Source: SVTX01 sp051867975 (GTDB lineage: Bacteria > Bacillota > Clostridia > Oscillospirales > CAG-272). From it: a stretch of DNA of 40,022 nucleotides. The notes under the pieces are model-generated. The model had not been told where the DNA came from and made no database searches. It was given only the letters and a program-made list of their open reading frames with translations. The DNA lies in contig JBJDZM010000073.1 of the NCBI GenBank assembly GCA_051867975.1, forward strand, positions 1 to 40,022, in the 5' to 3' direction. The first letter of the stretch is position 1. Every line of letters starts with the position of its first letter. Positions 6,980 through 15,191 of the stretch are shown piece after piece. Position numbers and translations under genes: made by a program.

Positions 6980-8484
6980 TGGCAGTCAATTATATTTATC
7001 CTGAATTTGAAGTTGTCAGAAACGACAACCGATGCATAACCTGCCGAGTATGTGAGAGACAATGCGCAAACGGGGTACATAGCTATAACGAAGAGCGCAA
7101 AATGATGATAAGTGACGAATCAAAATGCGTTGACTGTCAGCGTTGCGTTTCACTCTGCCCCACACGGGCTTTGAAAATCGTGAAAAGCGACTGTCAGTTA
7201 CGCGAAAACGCAAACTGGCAACAGGATACGATTAATGAAGTCTATAAACAAGCCGGAAGCGGTGCCGTTCTTCTCTCTTCTATGGGTAATCCCAAGCCCC
7301 TGCCCGTATATTGGGACAAAATCCTGATAAATGCGTCCCAGGTCACAAATCCCCCGATCGACCCCCTTCGTGAGCCGATGGAAACCAAAGTATTTCTCGG
7401 CAAGAAGCCCGAGAAGGTCGAAAGAGATGAAAACGGCAAGCTGATATGCAAGCTGCCGCCTCAGCTTGAGCTTTCCATGCCCATGATGTTCTCGGCGATG
7501 AGCTACGGTTCGATAAGCTATAACGCGCACGAGAGTCTTGCACGCGCGGCGCGCGAGCTTGGAATTTTCTACAACACGGGCGAGGGCGGACTGCACGAGG
7601 ATTTCTACGTTTACGGTGAAAATACCGTCGTTCAGGTAGCATCGGGACGTTTTGGCGTTCACGAGGATTATCTCAAAGCAGGCGCGGCTGTTGAAATCAA
7701 AATGGGACAGGGCGCAAAGCCCGGTATCGGAGGACATCTTCCCGGCGCAAAAATCGTCGGTGACGTGTCACGTACACGAATGATACCCGAAGGCTCGGAC
7801 GCAATTTCCCCGGCACCTCACCACGATATCTACTCGATCGAAGACCTCAGACAGCTTGTTTTTTCATTAAAGGAAGCAACCGAATATAAAAAGCCTATTA
7901 TTGTCAAGGTTGCGGCTGTTCATAACATCGCCGCAATTGCAAGCGGAATTGCACGTAGCGGCGCGGATATCATCGCAATAGACGGCTTCCGCGGAGGAAC
8001 CGGTGCGGCACCTACGAGAATTCGTGACAACGTCGGTATTCCGATAGAGCTTGCGCTGGCATCCGTTGACCGCAGACTGCGTGATGAGGGAATACGTAAT
8101 AACGTTTCGCTTGTTGTGGGCGGAAGCATACGTTCTGCATCGGACGTCGTAAAGGCAATCGCTCTCGGCGCGGATGCGTGTTATATCGCAACGGCGGCAC
8201 TTCTCGCTCTCGGATGCCATCTCTGCCGCACCTGCCAGACTGGAAAATGCAATTGGGGTATCGCAACGCAACGCCCCGAGCTTGTAAAACGACTCAATCC
8301 CGATCTCGGTTATCAGCGGCTTGTAAATCTGATGCGCGCATGGCAGCATGAAATCAAAGAGCTTATGGGTGGAATGGGTATCAACTCTATTGAGGCCCTG
8401 CGCGGAAACAGACTTATGCTCCGAGGTGTTGGTCTTACCGACAAGGAGCTCGAAATACTCGGAATCTACCATGCAGGCGAGTGA
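6979..8484 (+). CDS. gltB: Glutamate synthase FMN domain with N-terminal 2x[4Fe-4S] ferredoxin
   Basis: 501 aa. Residues 15-62 hold two CxxCxxCxxxC clusters (C19, C22, C25, C29; C50, C53, C56, C60). The rest is the FMN-binding TIM barrel of glutamate synthase: SAMSYGSISYNAHESLARAA, GEGGLHEDFYVYG, KMGQGAKPGIGGHLPG, ISPAPHHDIYSIEDL, GFRGGTGAAPTRIRDNVGIP. The three Cys of the [3Fe-4S] site are C413/C419/C424 or nearby C416, in GCHLCRTCQTGKCNWG. It reductively transfers ammonia to 2-oxoglutarate to make glutamate, taking electrons through the fused ferredoxin. It is coupled to the glutaminase by a 1-nt overlap; the partner electron carriers follow directly. Confidence 0.95.
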   Translation: MAVNYIYPEFEVVRNDNRCITCRVCERQCANGVHSYNEERKMMISDESKCVDCQRCVSLCPTRALKIVKSDCQLRENANWQQDTINEVYKQAGSGAVLLSSMGNPKPLPVYWDKILINASQVTNPPIDPLREPMETKVFLGKKPEKVERDENGKLICKLPPQLELSMPMMFSAMSYGSISYNAHESLARAARELGIFYNTGEGGLHEDFYVYGENTVVQVASGRFGVHEDYLKAGAAVEIKMGQGAKPGIGGHLPGAKIVGDVSRTRMIPEGSDAISPAPHHDIYSIEDLRQLVFSLKEATEYKKPIIVKVAAVHNIAAIASGIARSGADIIAIDGFRGGTGAAPTRIRDNVGIPIELALASVDRRLRDEGIRNNVSLVVGGSIRSASDVVKAIALGADACYIATAALLALGCHLCRTCQTGKCNWGIATQRPELVKRLNPDLGYQRLVNLMRAWQHEIKELMGGMGINSIEALRGNRLMLRGVGLTDKELEILGIYHAGE

Positions 8485-8499
8485 TAAGAAGGTGATTTT

Positions 8500-8943
8500 A
8501 TGAAACGTGTCTATGTAAATGAAAAATGGTGTCTTGGATGCCACCTTTGCGAATATAACTGTGCATTTGCGAATTCCGGTAAAAAGAATATGGCAGATGC
8601 TCTCAAGGGCAAGCCTATCTTCCCACGTATCCACATTGAGGGGGATGAAAAAATCTCGTATGCGGTATCCTGCCGCCATTGTGAGGACCCTATTTGTGTC
8701 AAGAGCTGTATTGCGGGGGCAATCTCCCATGTTGACGGTGTTATATGTATAGATAAAGGCAAATGTGTAGGTTGCCATACCTGTATTTTGGTCTGTCCCT
8801 ACGGCGCGCTTGCGACAAACGAAAACGGAGTAATGCAAAAGTGTGAGCTTTGCCTGCAAAATTCCTGCGGAGCGCCTGCGTGCGTCAGGGGCTGTCCCAA
8901 CAATGCGATAGTATATGAAGAAAGAGGTGACGAGAATGGCTGA
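8500..8943 (+). CDS. Four-cluster [4Fe-4S] ferredoxin subunit (HycB/DmsB type)
   Basis: 147 aa containing four cysteine groups: CLGCHLCEYNC (11-21), CRHCEDPICVKSC, CVGCHTCILVC and CELCLQNSCGAPACVRGC. This is the layout of electron-transfer subunits that wire a flavoprotein to a catalytic subunit. Placed between the FMN synthase and the FAD oxidoreductase, it most likely carries electrons between them. An AGAAGGTG site lies 5 nt upstream of the ATG. Its last 8 nt overlap the start of the next gene. The family is clear; the role in this complex is inferred from position. Confidence 0.9.
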   Translation: MKRVYVNEKWCLGCHLCEYNCAFANSGKKNMADALKGKPIFPRIHIEGDEKISYAVSCRHCEDPICVKSCIAGAISHVDGVICIDKGKCVGCHTCILVCPYGALATNENGVMQKCELCLQNSCGAPACVRGCPNNAIVYEERGDENG

Positions 8944-10183
8944 ATACGTCATAATAGGCAACGGAGTTGCGGCTGTGGGATGTATTGAAGGCATAAGAAG
9001 TGTTGATAAAGCATCGGGGATAACAGTCATATCCGAGGAAGCTCACCCGGTTTACTGCCGCCCTCTCATATCATATTACCTTGAAGGAAAAACGACACTT
9101 GATAAAATGAATTACAGAAAGACAGACTTTTACGAAGAAAACGGCTGTCGTGTCATTTACGGAAAGAAGGCTGTAAAAATCGACAAAGACTGCAAAAAAG
9201 TCGTACTCGATGACGGCACTATGCTTCCCTATACTTCTGTCTGCGTCGCAACAGGCTCTGCACCGTTTGTCCCCCCCTTCAAAGGTCTTGAAACGGTTAA
9301 AAACAAATTTTCGTTTATGACCATTGACGATACTCTTTCGCTCGAAAAAGCACTTGATAAAGATAGCCGCGTGCTTATCGTCGGTGCAGGACTTATCGGA
9401 CTGAAATGCGCCGAGGGCATCTCTCAGCGTGTCGCCTCCATAACCGTCTGCGACCTTGCTCCGAGAGTGCTTTCAAGTATCCTTGATGACGAATGTGCTT
9501 CAATGATGCAGAATTGCCTTGAGAAAAACGGTATCAAATTTATGCTTGGTGATACCGTTGCGGAGTTTGACGGAAATAAAGCTACAATGAAAGGCGGAGC
9601 CACCGTAGATTTTGATATTCTCGTGATGGCGGTCGGCGTTCGCGCAAATATTTCTCTTGTAAAAGAGCTTGGCGGTGGTGTCAACCGAGGAATTGTCGTT
9701 GACGAACATATGAGAACATCGATCTCAGATATTTATGCCGCAGGAGACTGCACTGAAGGAATGGACATATCTCTCGGGGAACGCCGCGTACTCGCTATCC
9801 TCCCTAATGCTTATATGCAGGGACATACCTCGGGTGTGAATATGGCAGGCGGCGACGAGGTATTCGACAAGGCAATCCCGATGAACTCTATAGGATTTTT
9901 CGGTCTTCACGCGATTACTGCCGGAAGCTATTTTGGTGAAAAAGACGGCGGAGAGATGTACGAAGAAAAAGGCGAAGGAACACTCAAACGTCTTTTCATA
10001 AAAAACGGCGTACTGACGGGATATATTTTAATCGGACAGGTAGACCGTGCAGGTATTTATACTTCGCTTATTCGTGAAAAGATTCCGCTTGATACGATAA
10101 ATTTTGAAATTTTGAAAAAAAATCCAACTTTATTCGCTTATTCACAAAATCAACGTAGAAAAATGCTCGGAGGTGTGGTATAA
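8936..10183 (+). CDS. FAD/NAD(P)-dependent oxidoreductase, electron-input subunit of split glutamate synthase
   Basis: 415 aa. Three nucleotide-binding signatures are in the right order: N-terminal IIGNGVAAVGC (FAD), central VLIVGAGLIGLKCAEG (NAD(P)H) and ISDIYAAGDCTE (FAD). The fold is that of NADH:rubredoxin or nitrite reductase-type pyridine nucleotide-disulfide oxidoreductases, not the classical GltD small subunit. It would oxidise NAD(P)H and feed the ferredoxin encoded upstream. The start is ATG 8936 (MAEYVIIG) with AGAGGTG in front; a longer reading from 8915 has no good ribosome site. Its stop overlaps the next ATG by 1 nt. Specific electron donor unknown. Confidence 0.88.
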   Translation: MAEYVIIGNGVAAVGCIEGIRSVDKASGITVISEEAHPVYCRPLISYYLEGKTTLDKMNYRKTDFYEENGCRVIYGKKAVKIDKDCKKVVLDDGTMLPYTSVCVATGSAPFVPPFKGLETVKNKFSFMTIDDTLSLEKALDKDSRVLIVGAGLIGLKCAEGISQRVASITVCDLAPRVLSSILDDECASMMQNCLEKNGIKFMLGDTVAEFDGNKATMKGGATVDFDILVMAVGVRANISLVKELGGGVNRGIVVDEHMRTSISDIYAAGDCTEGMDISLGERRVLAILPNAYMQGHTSGVNMAGGDEVFDKAIPMNSIGFFGLHAITAGSYFGEKDGGEMYEEKGEGTLKRLFIKNGVLTGYILIGQVDRAGIYTSLIREKIPLDTINFEILKKNPTLFAYSQNQRRKMLGGVV

Positions 10184-10905
10184 TGAAACAAATTGATGCA
10201 AAAGGACTTGATTATGCCGCACTGAATGAGGCTCTGCGAGGAGATACAGGTGAATTTGAAATAATCAACTGTCTCGGTCAGCGTTTCATCGCCGCAGGCA
10301 TGTCAAAAAAGAAAATCACGATCAGCGGCACACCGGGAAATGCTCTCGGAGCATATCTGAACGGCGCATCTATCCGCGTTGTCGGAAACGCGCAGGATGC
10401 CGTCGGAGATACCATGAACGAAGGCTCAATCGTAATTGAGGGCAACATCGGCGATGCCGCAGGATACGCAATGCGAGGCGGCAAAATCTTTGTAAAAGGA
10501 AACGCAGGATATCGCGCCGGTATTCACATGAAGGCGTACGAGGACAAAGTACCCGTTATGGTAATCGGCGGTAAGACGGGCAGTTTTCTCGGAGAGTACC
10601 AAGCAGGCGGAATCATTATCGTTCTCGGTCTTTCCGATGACAACAAACCAATAGTCAGCAATTTTCCCTGCACGGGAATGCACGGCGGTAAAATGATACT
10701 CCGTTCCGACTGCAAAAATATCGTTTTCCCAAATCAGGTTCGCACAAAGCCGGCAGATAAGGAAGATATTGATTCAATAAAAGGATATATCTCCGAATAT
10801 TGTACTCTGTTCGGTTATGATGAAAAAGAAGTATTAAACGCGCAGTTTACGGTAGTCACACCGGATACAAAAAATCCGTACAAGCAAATGTACGTTGCAA
10901 ACTAA
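10183..10905 (+). CDS. Glutamate synthase GXGXG (alpha-subunit C-terminal) domain
   Basis: 240 aa of right-handed beta-helix with the repeated G-x-x-G-x-x-x-x-G pattern of the GltB C-terminal domain: ISGTPGNALGAYLNGASIRV, VGNAQDAVGDTMNEGSIVIE, GNIGDAAGYAMRGGKIFVKG, GNAGYRAGIHMK. In fused GltB this domain is structural, joining glutaminase and synthase domains. As a free subunit it completes the set of all large-subunit domains in this operon. The C-terminal 60 residues are less typical. It ends 18 nt before glnA, whose ribosome site (GGAAAGAGG) lies in that spacer. Confidence 0.92.
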   Translation: MKQIDAKGLDYAALNEALRGDTGEFEIINCLGQRFIAAGMSKKKITISGTPGNALGAYLNGASIRVVGNAQDAVGDTMNEGSIVIEGNIGDAAGYAMRGGKIFVKGNAGYRAGIHMKAYEDKVPVMVIGGKTGSFLGEYQAGGIIIVLGLSDDNKPIVSNFPCTGMHGGKMILRSDCKNIVFPNQVRTKPADKEDIDSIKGYISEYCTLFGYDEKEVLNAQFTVVTPDTKNPYKQMYVAN

Positions 10906-10923
10906 AAGGAAAGAGGTAGCGAA

Positions 10924-12141
10924 ATGAAATACACGAGAGAGGAAGTCATGCAGTACGTAGAGGAGGAAGACGTAAAGTTTATCCGTCTTGCGTTCTGTGA
11001 TATTTACGGCAAACAAAAAAATATTTCCATTATGCCGAGTGAGCTTTCTCGTGCATTTGAGAACGGTATTGCTTTTGATGCGTCCGCGATACGCGGATTC
11101 GGTGATGAGACGCACTCGGATCTCATGTTGCATCCCGACCCATCCACGCTTACGGTCCTTCCCTGGCGTCCCGAGCACGGCCGTGTTGTCCGTATGTTCT
11201 GCACGATAACACATCCCGACGGTAGTGTTTTTGAGGGCGATACGAGAAGTATTCTCATAAAAGCGATAGAGGAAGCAAAAAAACGCGGCATCACTTTCGA
11301 TTTCGGTCCCGAGCTTGAATTTTATCTTTTCAGGGTTGACGAATTCGGAAACAAAACGAATATTCCGTATGATGAAGCCGGATATATGGATATTGCTCCC
11401 GAAGACAAGGGCGAAAACGTGCGCCGCGAAATATGCCTGACGCTTGAGCGAATGGGTATCCGTCCCGAAAGCTCGCATCACGAGGAAGGTCCCGGTCAAA
11501 ATGAAATCGATTTCAGATACTCTGACGCTCTTACCGCCGCCGATAATGCACTGACATTTGAGACCGTGGTGAAAACAGTATCGAACAGAAACGGTTTATG
11601 GGCTGACTTTTCCCCAAAGCCTCTTTCCGATAAAGCCGGAAACGGATTACACATCAACATTTCGGCACAAAGCGAAACAAAAGAAGACCTATTGCCATAC
11701 ATTATTGCCGGAATACTTCGTTTCGTCCCCGAAATGACTGCATTTTTCAATCCGCAAGAGGATTCTTATGCACGATTCGGTTCCAACAAGGCTCCGTCAT
11801 ATATTTCCTGGTCAGCGGAAAACCGTTCGCAGCTCCTTCGTGTGCCTGCCGCAATTTACGAGCAAAATCGCGTTGAACTGCGCTCTCCCGACCCAACGGC
11901 AAATCCTTATCTCGCATTTGCTTTGATAATCTATGCAAGCTTGTACGGTATCAATAACAAATTGACACCGCCGCCTGCGGCTGATATAAATTTCTTTAAG
12001 GCAGATGCAGATACTCTCGCCAAATTCAAAACGCTTCCCTCTTCTCTCGACGAAGCTGTTTCAATCATGGAGAAGAGCGACTTTATCAAAAAATATCTGC
12101 CTTTGCAGATAATAGAGCTTTACAGTAAAAAACTCGGCTGA
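10924..12141 (+). CDS. glnA: Glutamine synthetase type I, short form
   Basis: 405 aa, shorter than the usual 440-470. N-terminal beta-grasp: FDASAIRGFGDETHSDLMLHPD. Catalytic domain: FGPELEFYLF (metal Glu), SSHHEEGPGQNEIDFRY, AGNGLHINIS (NGSGMHxHxS position, His kept), SYISWSAENRSQLLRVPA and ELRSPDPTANPYLA. The region where regulated enzymes carry the adenylylated NLYDLP loop reads PPAADINFFKAD, so adenylylation is not expected. With the upstream genes it completes a GS-GOGAT cycle; the ANTAR gene follows after 38 nt, the same order as glnA-nitR of Clostridium saccharobutylicum. Because it is short and divergent, a glutamine-synthetase-like ligase or sensor role cannot be excluded. Confidence 0.9.
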   Translation: MKYTREEVMQYVEEEDVKFIRLAFCDIYGKQKNISIMPSELSRAFENGIAFDASAIRGFGDETHSDLMLHPDPSTLTVLPWRPEHGRVVRMFCTITHPDGSVFEGDTRSILIKAIEEAKKRGITFDFGPELEFYLFRVDEFGNKTNIPYDEAGYMDIAPEDKGENVRREICLTLERMGIRPESSHHEEGPGQNEIDFRYSDALTAADNALTFETVVKTVSNRNGLWADFSPKPLSDKAGNGLHINISAQSETKEDLLPYIIAGILRFVPEMTAFFNPQEDSYARFGSNKAPSYISWSAENRSQLLRVPAAIYEQNRVELRSPDPTANPYLAFALIIYASLYGINNKLTPPPAADINFFKADADTLAKFKTLPSSLDEAVSIMEKSDFIKKYLPLQIIELYSKKLG

Positions 12142-12179
12142 AGCCGCAAAACAAAAATCTATGTAAAGGAGGGAGTAAT

Positions 12180-12764
12180 GTGAGCATCCTGGAAAAAACG
12201 TACAGTGTCCTGATCGTATCCGCATCAGACACATTCAACTCATCACTTACCCCATTACTCCCCGAATTCAAATTCGACCCCATTCATGTTGAATCAAGTG
12301 TCAATGCCGCAAGGCGCGCCTTGTCAGACCGTGACTATGATTTTATAGTAATTAACTCTCCTCTTCCCGACGATGCAGGTGTCCGTTTTGCAATCGATCT
12401 TTCGGGTCTTAAGACGTCGGTTGCCCTTTTAATGGTTCGTTCGGATATTTACACTGCAATATATGATAAGGTTGCAGAGCATGGCGTGTATGTTCTTCCG
12501 AAACCGACCTCTAAGCCGATAGTATCTCAAGCAATCGACTGGATGATAGCAACGAGAGAACGCTTGAAAAAATTTGAGAAGAAGACCATGTCTACGGAAG
12601 AAAAAATGCAAGAGATACGTATTGTAAATCATGCAAAATGGATACTGATCGAACATATCAAAATGACCGAGGCTGATGCGCATCGATATATTGAAAAGCA
12701 GGCAATGGACCGATGTATTTCCAAACGTGAAATGGCGGAAGAAATTATCAAAACTTACTCATAA
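12180..12764 (+). CDS. NitR-like ANTAR-domain antiterminator with degenerate receiver
   Basis: 194 aa. Residues 1-125 resemble a response-regulator receiver, but the acidic pocket reads VLIVSASD and the usual phospho-acceptor Asp is Asn59 (VINSPLPDDAG); the conserved Lys-Pro is kept (K108-P109). A short coiled linker leads to an ANTAR domain (about 140-194: three helices with NHAKWILIEH, DAHRYIEKQAMD, REMAEEII), which binds paired RNA hairpins and blocks terminators. The start is GTG 12180 with AGGAGG 7 nt upstream; the overlapping ATG (12178) hits a stop at once. It is the last gene of the operon, before a strong terminator. Likely targets are the hairpins at 5797-5814, 5645-5660 and 4203-4220. 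Confidence 0.9.
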   Translation: MSILEKTYSVLIVSASDTFNSSLTPLLPEFKFDPIHVESSVNAARRALSDRDYDFIVINSPLPDDAGVRFAIDLSGLKTSVALLMVRSDIYTAIYDKVAEHGVYVLPKPTSKPIVSQAIDWMIATRERLKKFEKKTMSTEEKMQEIRIVNHAKWILIEHIKMTEADAHRYIEKQAMDRCISKREMAEEIIKTYS

Positions 12765-12784
12765 CCTTATTATAGATACATATT

Positions 12785-12816
12785 AAAATCGAGGGCTTCA
12801 GAACCCTCGATTTTTT
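12785..12816. terminator. Bidirectional terminator between the nitrogen operon and the TIR gene
   Basis: Arms aaaatcgaggg (12785-12795) and ccctcgatttt (12804-12814) with loop cttcagaa. It is flanked by A and T runs, so it can serve both converging genes. Confidence 0.9.
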
Positions 12817-12822
12817 AATATT

Positions 12823-15000
12823 TTATTGACTGTCTTCAAGTTTGCTGTTGCATATATCTATTTGATTTTTGCTGTCTTTATATCCGTCTAATTCTTCAAA
12901 TAGTTCTATCGCTTCCTTGTACTGACCTTTATCCATTAGTTCCTTCGCATGATTGTATTTTTCACTGTTGATATGGTTCTTACAGATATTGATTTTCGCA
13001 ACACTCTCTTTATAATCACCTAAAGCTTCAAATGCAGTTATTGCCTCTTGATACTTACCTGATTGCATCAAGCCTATCGCTCTATTATATTCGATGTTGA
13101 TTATTTCTTTTTCGCACTCGTCTATGTACTCTTTGGACTGTTTATAGTCGCCTAAATTCTTAAATGCTTCTATTGCCTGTTCATACATTCCGGTGTTTGC
13201 AAGTTCAACTGCTGCCTGGTATTTTTTATCAATCTGTGCCTTCTCGGAAACCGATATACCAAGGTTTATAAGACCAACCAATATCGCAAATCCAACGGCA
13301 ACGGCGAGTAAAACAAATACAAATTTTTTTTCCTTTTTCTTGTTTTGGGCGGCTTTAAGCTTTGCCTGCTTTTCCTTATCTGCCTTTTCCTGCGTTGCCT
13401 TTTCCTTGAGTACGTTGATTCTTCTTGTACACTCTTCAACCTTTATTTTTGAGTCGTTCCAATCTCCGAGACCTTCAAATAAAGATTTTGCACGCCCACA
13501 TCCCTCTATTAGGTTGGTTGCAGGACGATTATCGGCATTAAGAAGCGCAATTGCTTCATTATAGATCCTGTTTTTGCGGTCGGAATCAATTTTATCACTG
13601 CTTTTCTTCGTACTCTGCTTACAAATCTCTATCCTGTCGCGTGAATCTCTCCATCCGGCAATTGAAGTAAATTTCTCAATCGCCTCATCGTAACGTCTTC
13701 CGCTCATCATCGCGCATGCGGAACGGTATATTGCGTCTTTTCTCAATACCTCACTGCGTTCTTTGATAACCGTAAGATAACTGTTAAGAGATTGCGCAAG
13801 CTTAGGATCTGCAAAACGCATGGCTTTCTTGTAATTGCTGTTTGTCTCGAAAGATTCCTGACACTGTGCAAGCATTTCTATTCTTGTTAGCTTCAAGTCG
13901 GCAAGCATTTTTCCAACATATGCCATAGCATACTTGGGGTCTATATCAAGCGCCTTTTCAAAGTACTCGGCTGCGCTCGTCCATTCCTTGTCCTCAAGGA
14001 AGATAAACGCTCTTTGCACCAGTGCCTCCTCTTTGCTGACCTCTGACTTTACGTGGCTTATCACTATCGGGTCTTCTTTTTTTACAACTACTTTTTCAGG
14101 CTCTTTATTGACTATCTTGCAAACGCCGCGAACAAGGTCCTGAATGCATCCTATTTTGTTCATGTCCTGCGCCTGAAGGTGTGAAAACTCTTCGGGAAGA
14201 TCATAAGGGTCCATATCCCTAAATGCAGGAATAAGCGTTTTTCTTTCGCTTGTATTTTTAGTTAATGCCAGATATCTCGTCCACTCATTTCTCACCCATG
14301 CGGCATTAAAATATTCCGGCTTGGTTCCCAGAACAATCATTACCTTTGCGCTCATCAAAGCGGCAAAAATATACGGTTCATATTCTGTTCCGAGTTTATC
14401 CTCCAGTGTGATTCTCGAGAAAAAGACTCTCAGATTTCTCTCAACCAACTGATAGTAAATATCCTGCGCCAAAACACTGTCGTGGGTTCGCTCACCGTTT
14501 TTATCCGTTTCTTTGTAACAAATGAAGACGTCAAACGGTTCCTCATTTTGAGATATCTCCAGAAAACCCTTTTGAATCTCATTTATCGCTCTCGCTTCGT
14601 TTTCGTATATAGTGCGCTGATCCGGGGTTGCATGCTGCAACGCCAACTTGTAATTATCGTCATCATATATTGACGTGTACTGTATGCGGTTTACCGTGGG
14701 GACACGTCTGTGTGTTCCGGGGTCTTCAACATACTCTATACCGTACATGCAAAGAACGATTGACCAATAAGCCTCGGAATCCGTGGTATCTTCATCTAGG
14801 ATACGCTCATATATGTTTCTCGCCTTGTCGAACTCGTTGTTTCTACGGAAATGGTTTGCTCTGTCATAAAGATTGGCTGTTTTGTCACTCAGCAGCCTTG
14901 GTAACGTCTGCTTTGTACCGCAATACTTGCAGGTAGCAATCAGCATTCCCTCTTCGATTTTCAATGTTCCGCCGCACATCTTACATGTAAATACTGCCAT
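12823..15000 (-). CDS. Zinc-ribbon/TIR/TPR transmembrane protein
   Basis: 725 aa. Order of parts: zinc ribbon (C6, C9, C24, C27); a helical TPR-like stretch; a TIR domain about 155-290 starting FDVFICYKETD, with FFSRITLEDKLGTEYEPYI and VMIVLGTKPEYFNAAWVRNEW; further TPR-like units (300-540); a Lys-rich coiled stretch; one membrane helix (560-584); then three repeats of the form YxxAxxLMxxGKYxEAIxxFExLGDYKxS, probably outside or membrane-proximal. TIR domains can be NAD-cleaving enzymes or scaffolds; E206 or E208 could be the catalytic Glu, by position only. It has its own promoter and is a single-gene unit with no defence genes nearby. Function unknown; sensing, signalling or antiphage roles are all possible. 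Confidence 0.85.
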   Translation of the reverse strand: MAVFTCKMCGGTLKIEEGMLIATCKYCGTKQTLPRLLSDKTANLYDRANHFRRNNEFDKARNIYERILDEDTTDSEAYWSIVLCMYGIEYVEDPGTHRRVPTVNRIQYTSIYDDDNYKLALQHATPDQRTIYENEARAINEIQKGFLEISQNEEPFDVFICYKETDKNGERTHDSVLAQDIYYQLVERNLRVFFSRITLEDKLGTEYEPYIFAALMSAKVMIVLGTKPEYFNAAWVRNEWTRYLALTKNTSERKTLIPAFRDMDPYDLPEEFSHLQAQDMNKIGCIQDLVRGVCKIVNKEPEKVVVKKEDPIVISHVKSEVSKEEALVQRAFIFLEDKEWTSAAEYFEKALDIDPKYAMAYVGKMLADLKLTRIEMLAQCQESFETNSNYKKAMRFADPKLAQSLNSYLTVIKERSEVLRKDAIYRSACAMMSGRRYDEAIEKFTSIAGWRDSRDRIEICKQSTKKSSDKIDSDRKNRIYNEAIALLNADNRPATNLIEGCGRAKSLFEGLGDWNDSKIKVEECTRRINVLKEKATQEKADKEKQAKLKAAQNKKKEKKFVFVLLAVAVGFAILVGLINLGISVSEKAQIDKKYQAAVELANTGMYEQAIEAFKNLGDYKQSKEYIDECEKEIINIEYNRAIGLMQSGKYQEAITAFEALGDYKESVAKINICKNHINSEKYNHAKELMDKGQYKEAIELFEELDGYKDSKNQIDICNSKLEDSQ

Positions 15001-15059
15001 TTTCTATCTCCTGATGTCATTTTAGAGTCACTAAAAAAAGAATATGTTATTTGCACTCT

Positions 15060-15088
15060 ATTATAGCACACACATGTCCAAGAGTCAA
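15060..15088 (-). promoter_or_regulatory. Promoter of the TIR/TPR gene
   Basis: Minus strand TTGACT (15088-15083), 17-nt spacer, TATAAT (15065-15060), about 60 nt upstream of the ATG. Near-perfect consensus. Confidence 0.85.
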
Positions 15089-15149
15089 ACATATTTTTCA
15101 ATATTTGTTCATTTTTTTCAAAAAGTCGAAACATTTTTTGGCAAACAAG

Positions 15150-15187
15150 AAAAAACGGAATCGGTTACACATCCAATTTCGTTTTTC
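15150..15187 (-). terminator. Terminator of the hydroxyacid dehydrogenase gene
   Basis: Imperfect stem of about 11 bp (one G-U, one mismatch) between aacggaatcgg and ccaatttcgtt, followed on the minus strand by ttttttcttgtt, just past the stop at 15192. Confidence 0.7.
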
Positions 15188-15191
15188 TAAA

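Noticed and set aside
7867..9030. 387-codon open frame on the minus strand
   Set aside because: It lies antisense to the FMN glutamate synthase and ferredoxin genes, has no ribosome site, and its Ser/Arg/Cys-rich translation shows no family features.
12823..15000. Calling the TIR protein an antiphage (Thoeris or CBASS-type) effector
   Set aside because: No partner genes such as ThsA, a cyclase or other defence genes are next to it; architecture alone is not enough.
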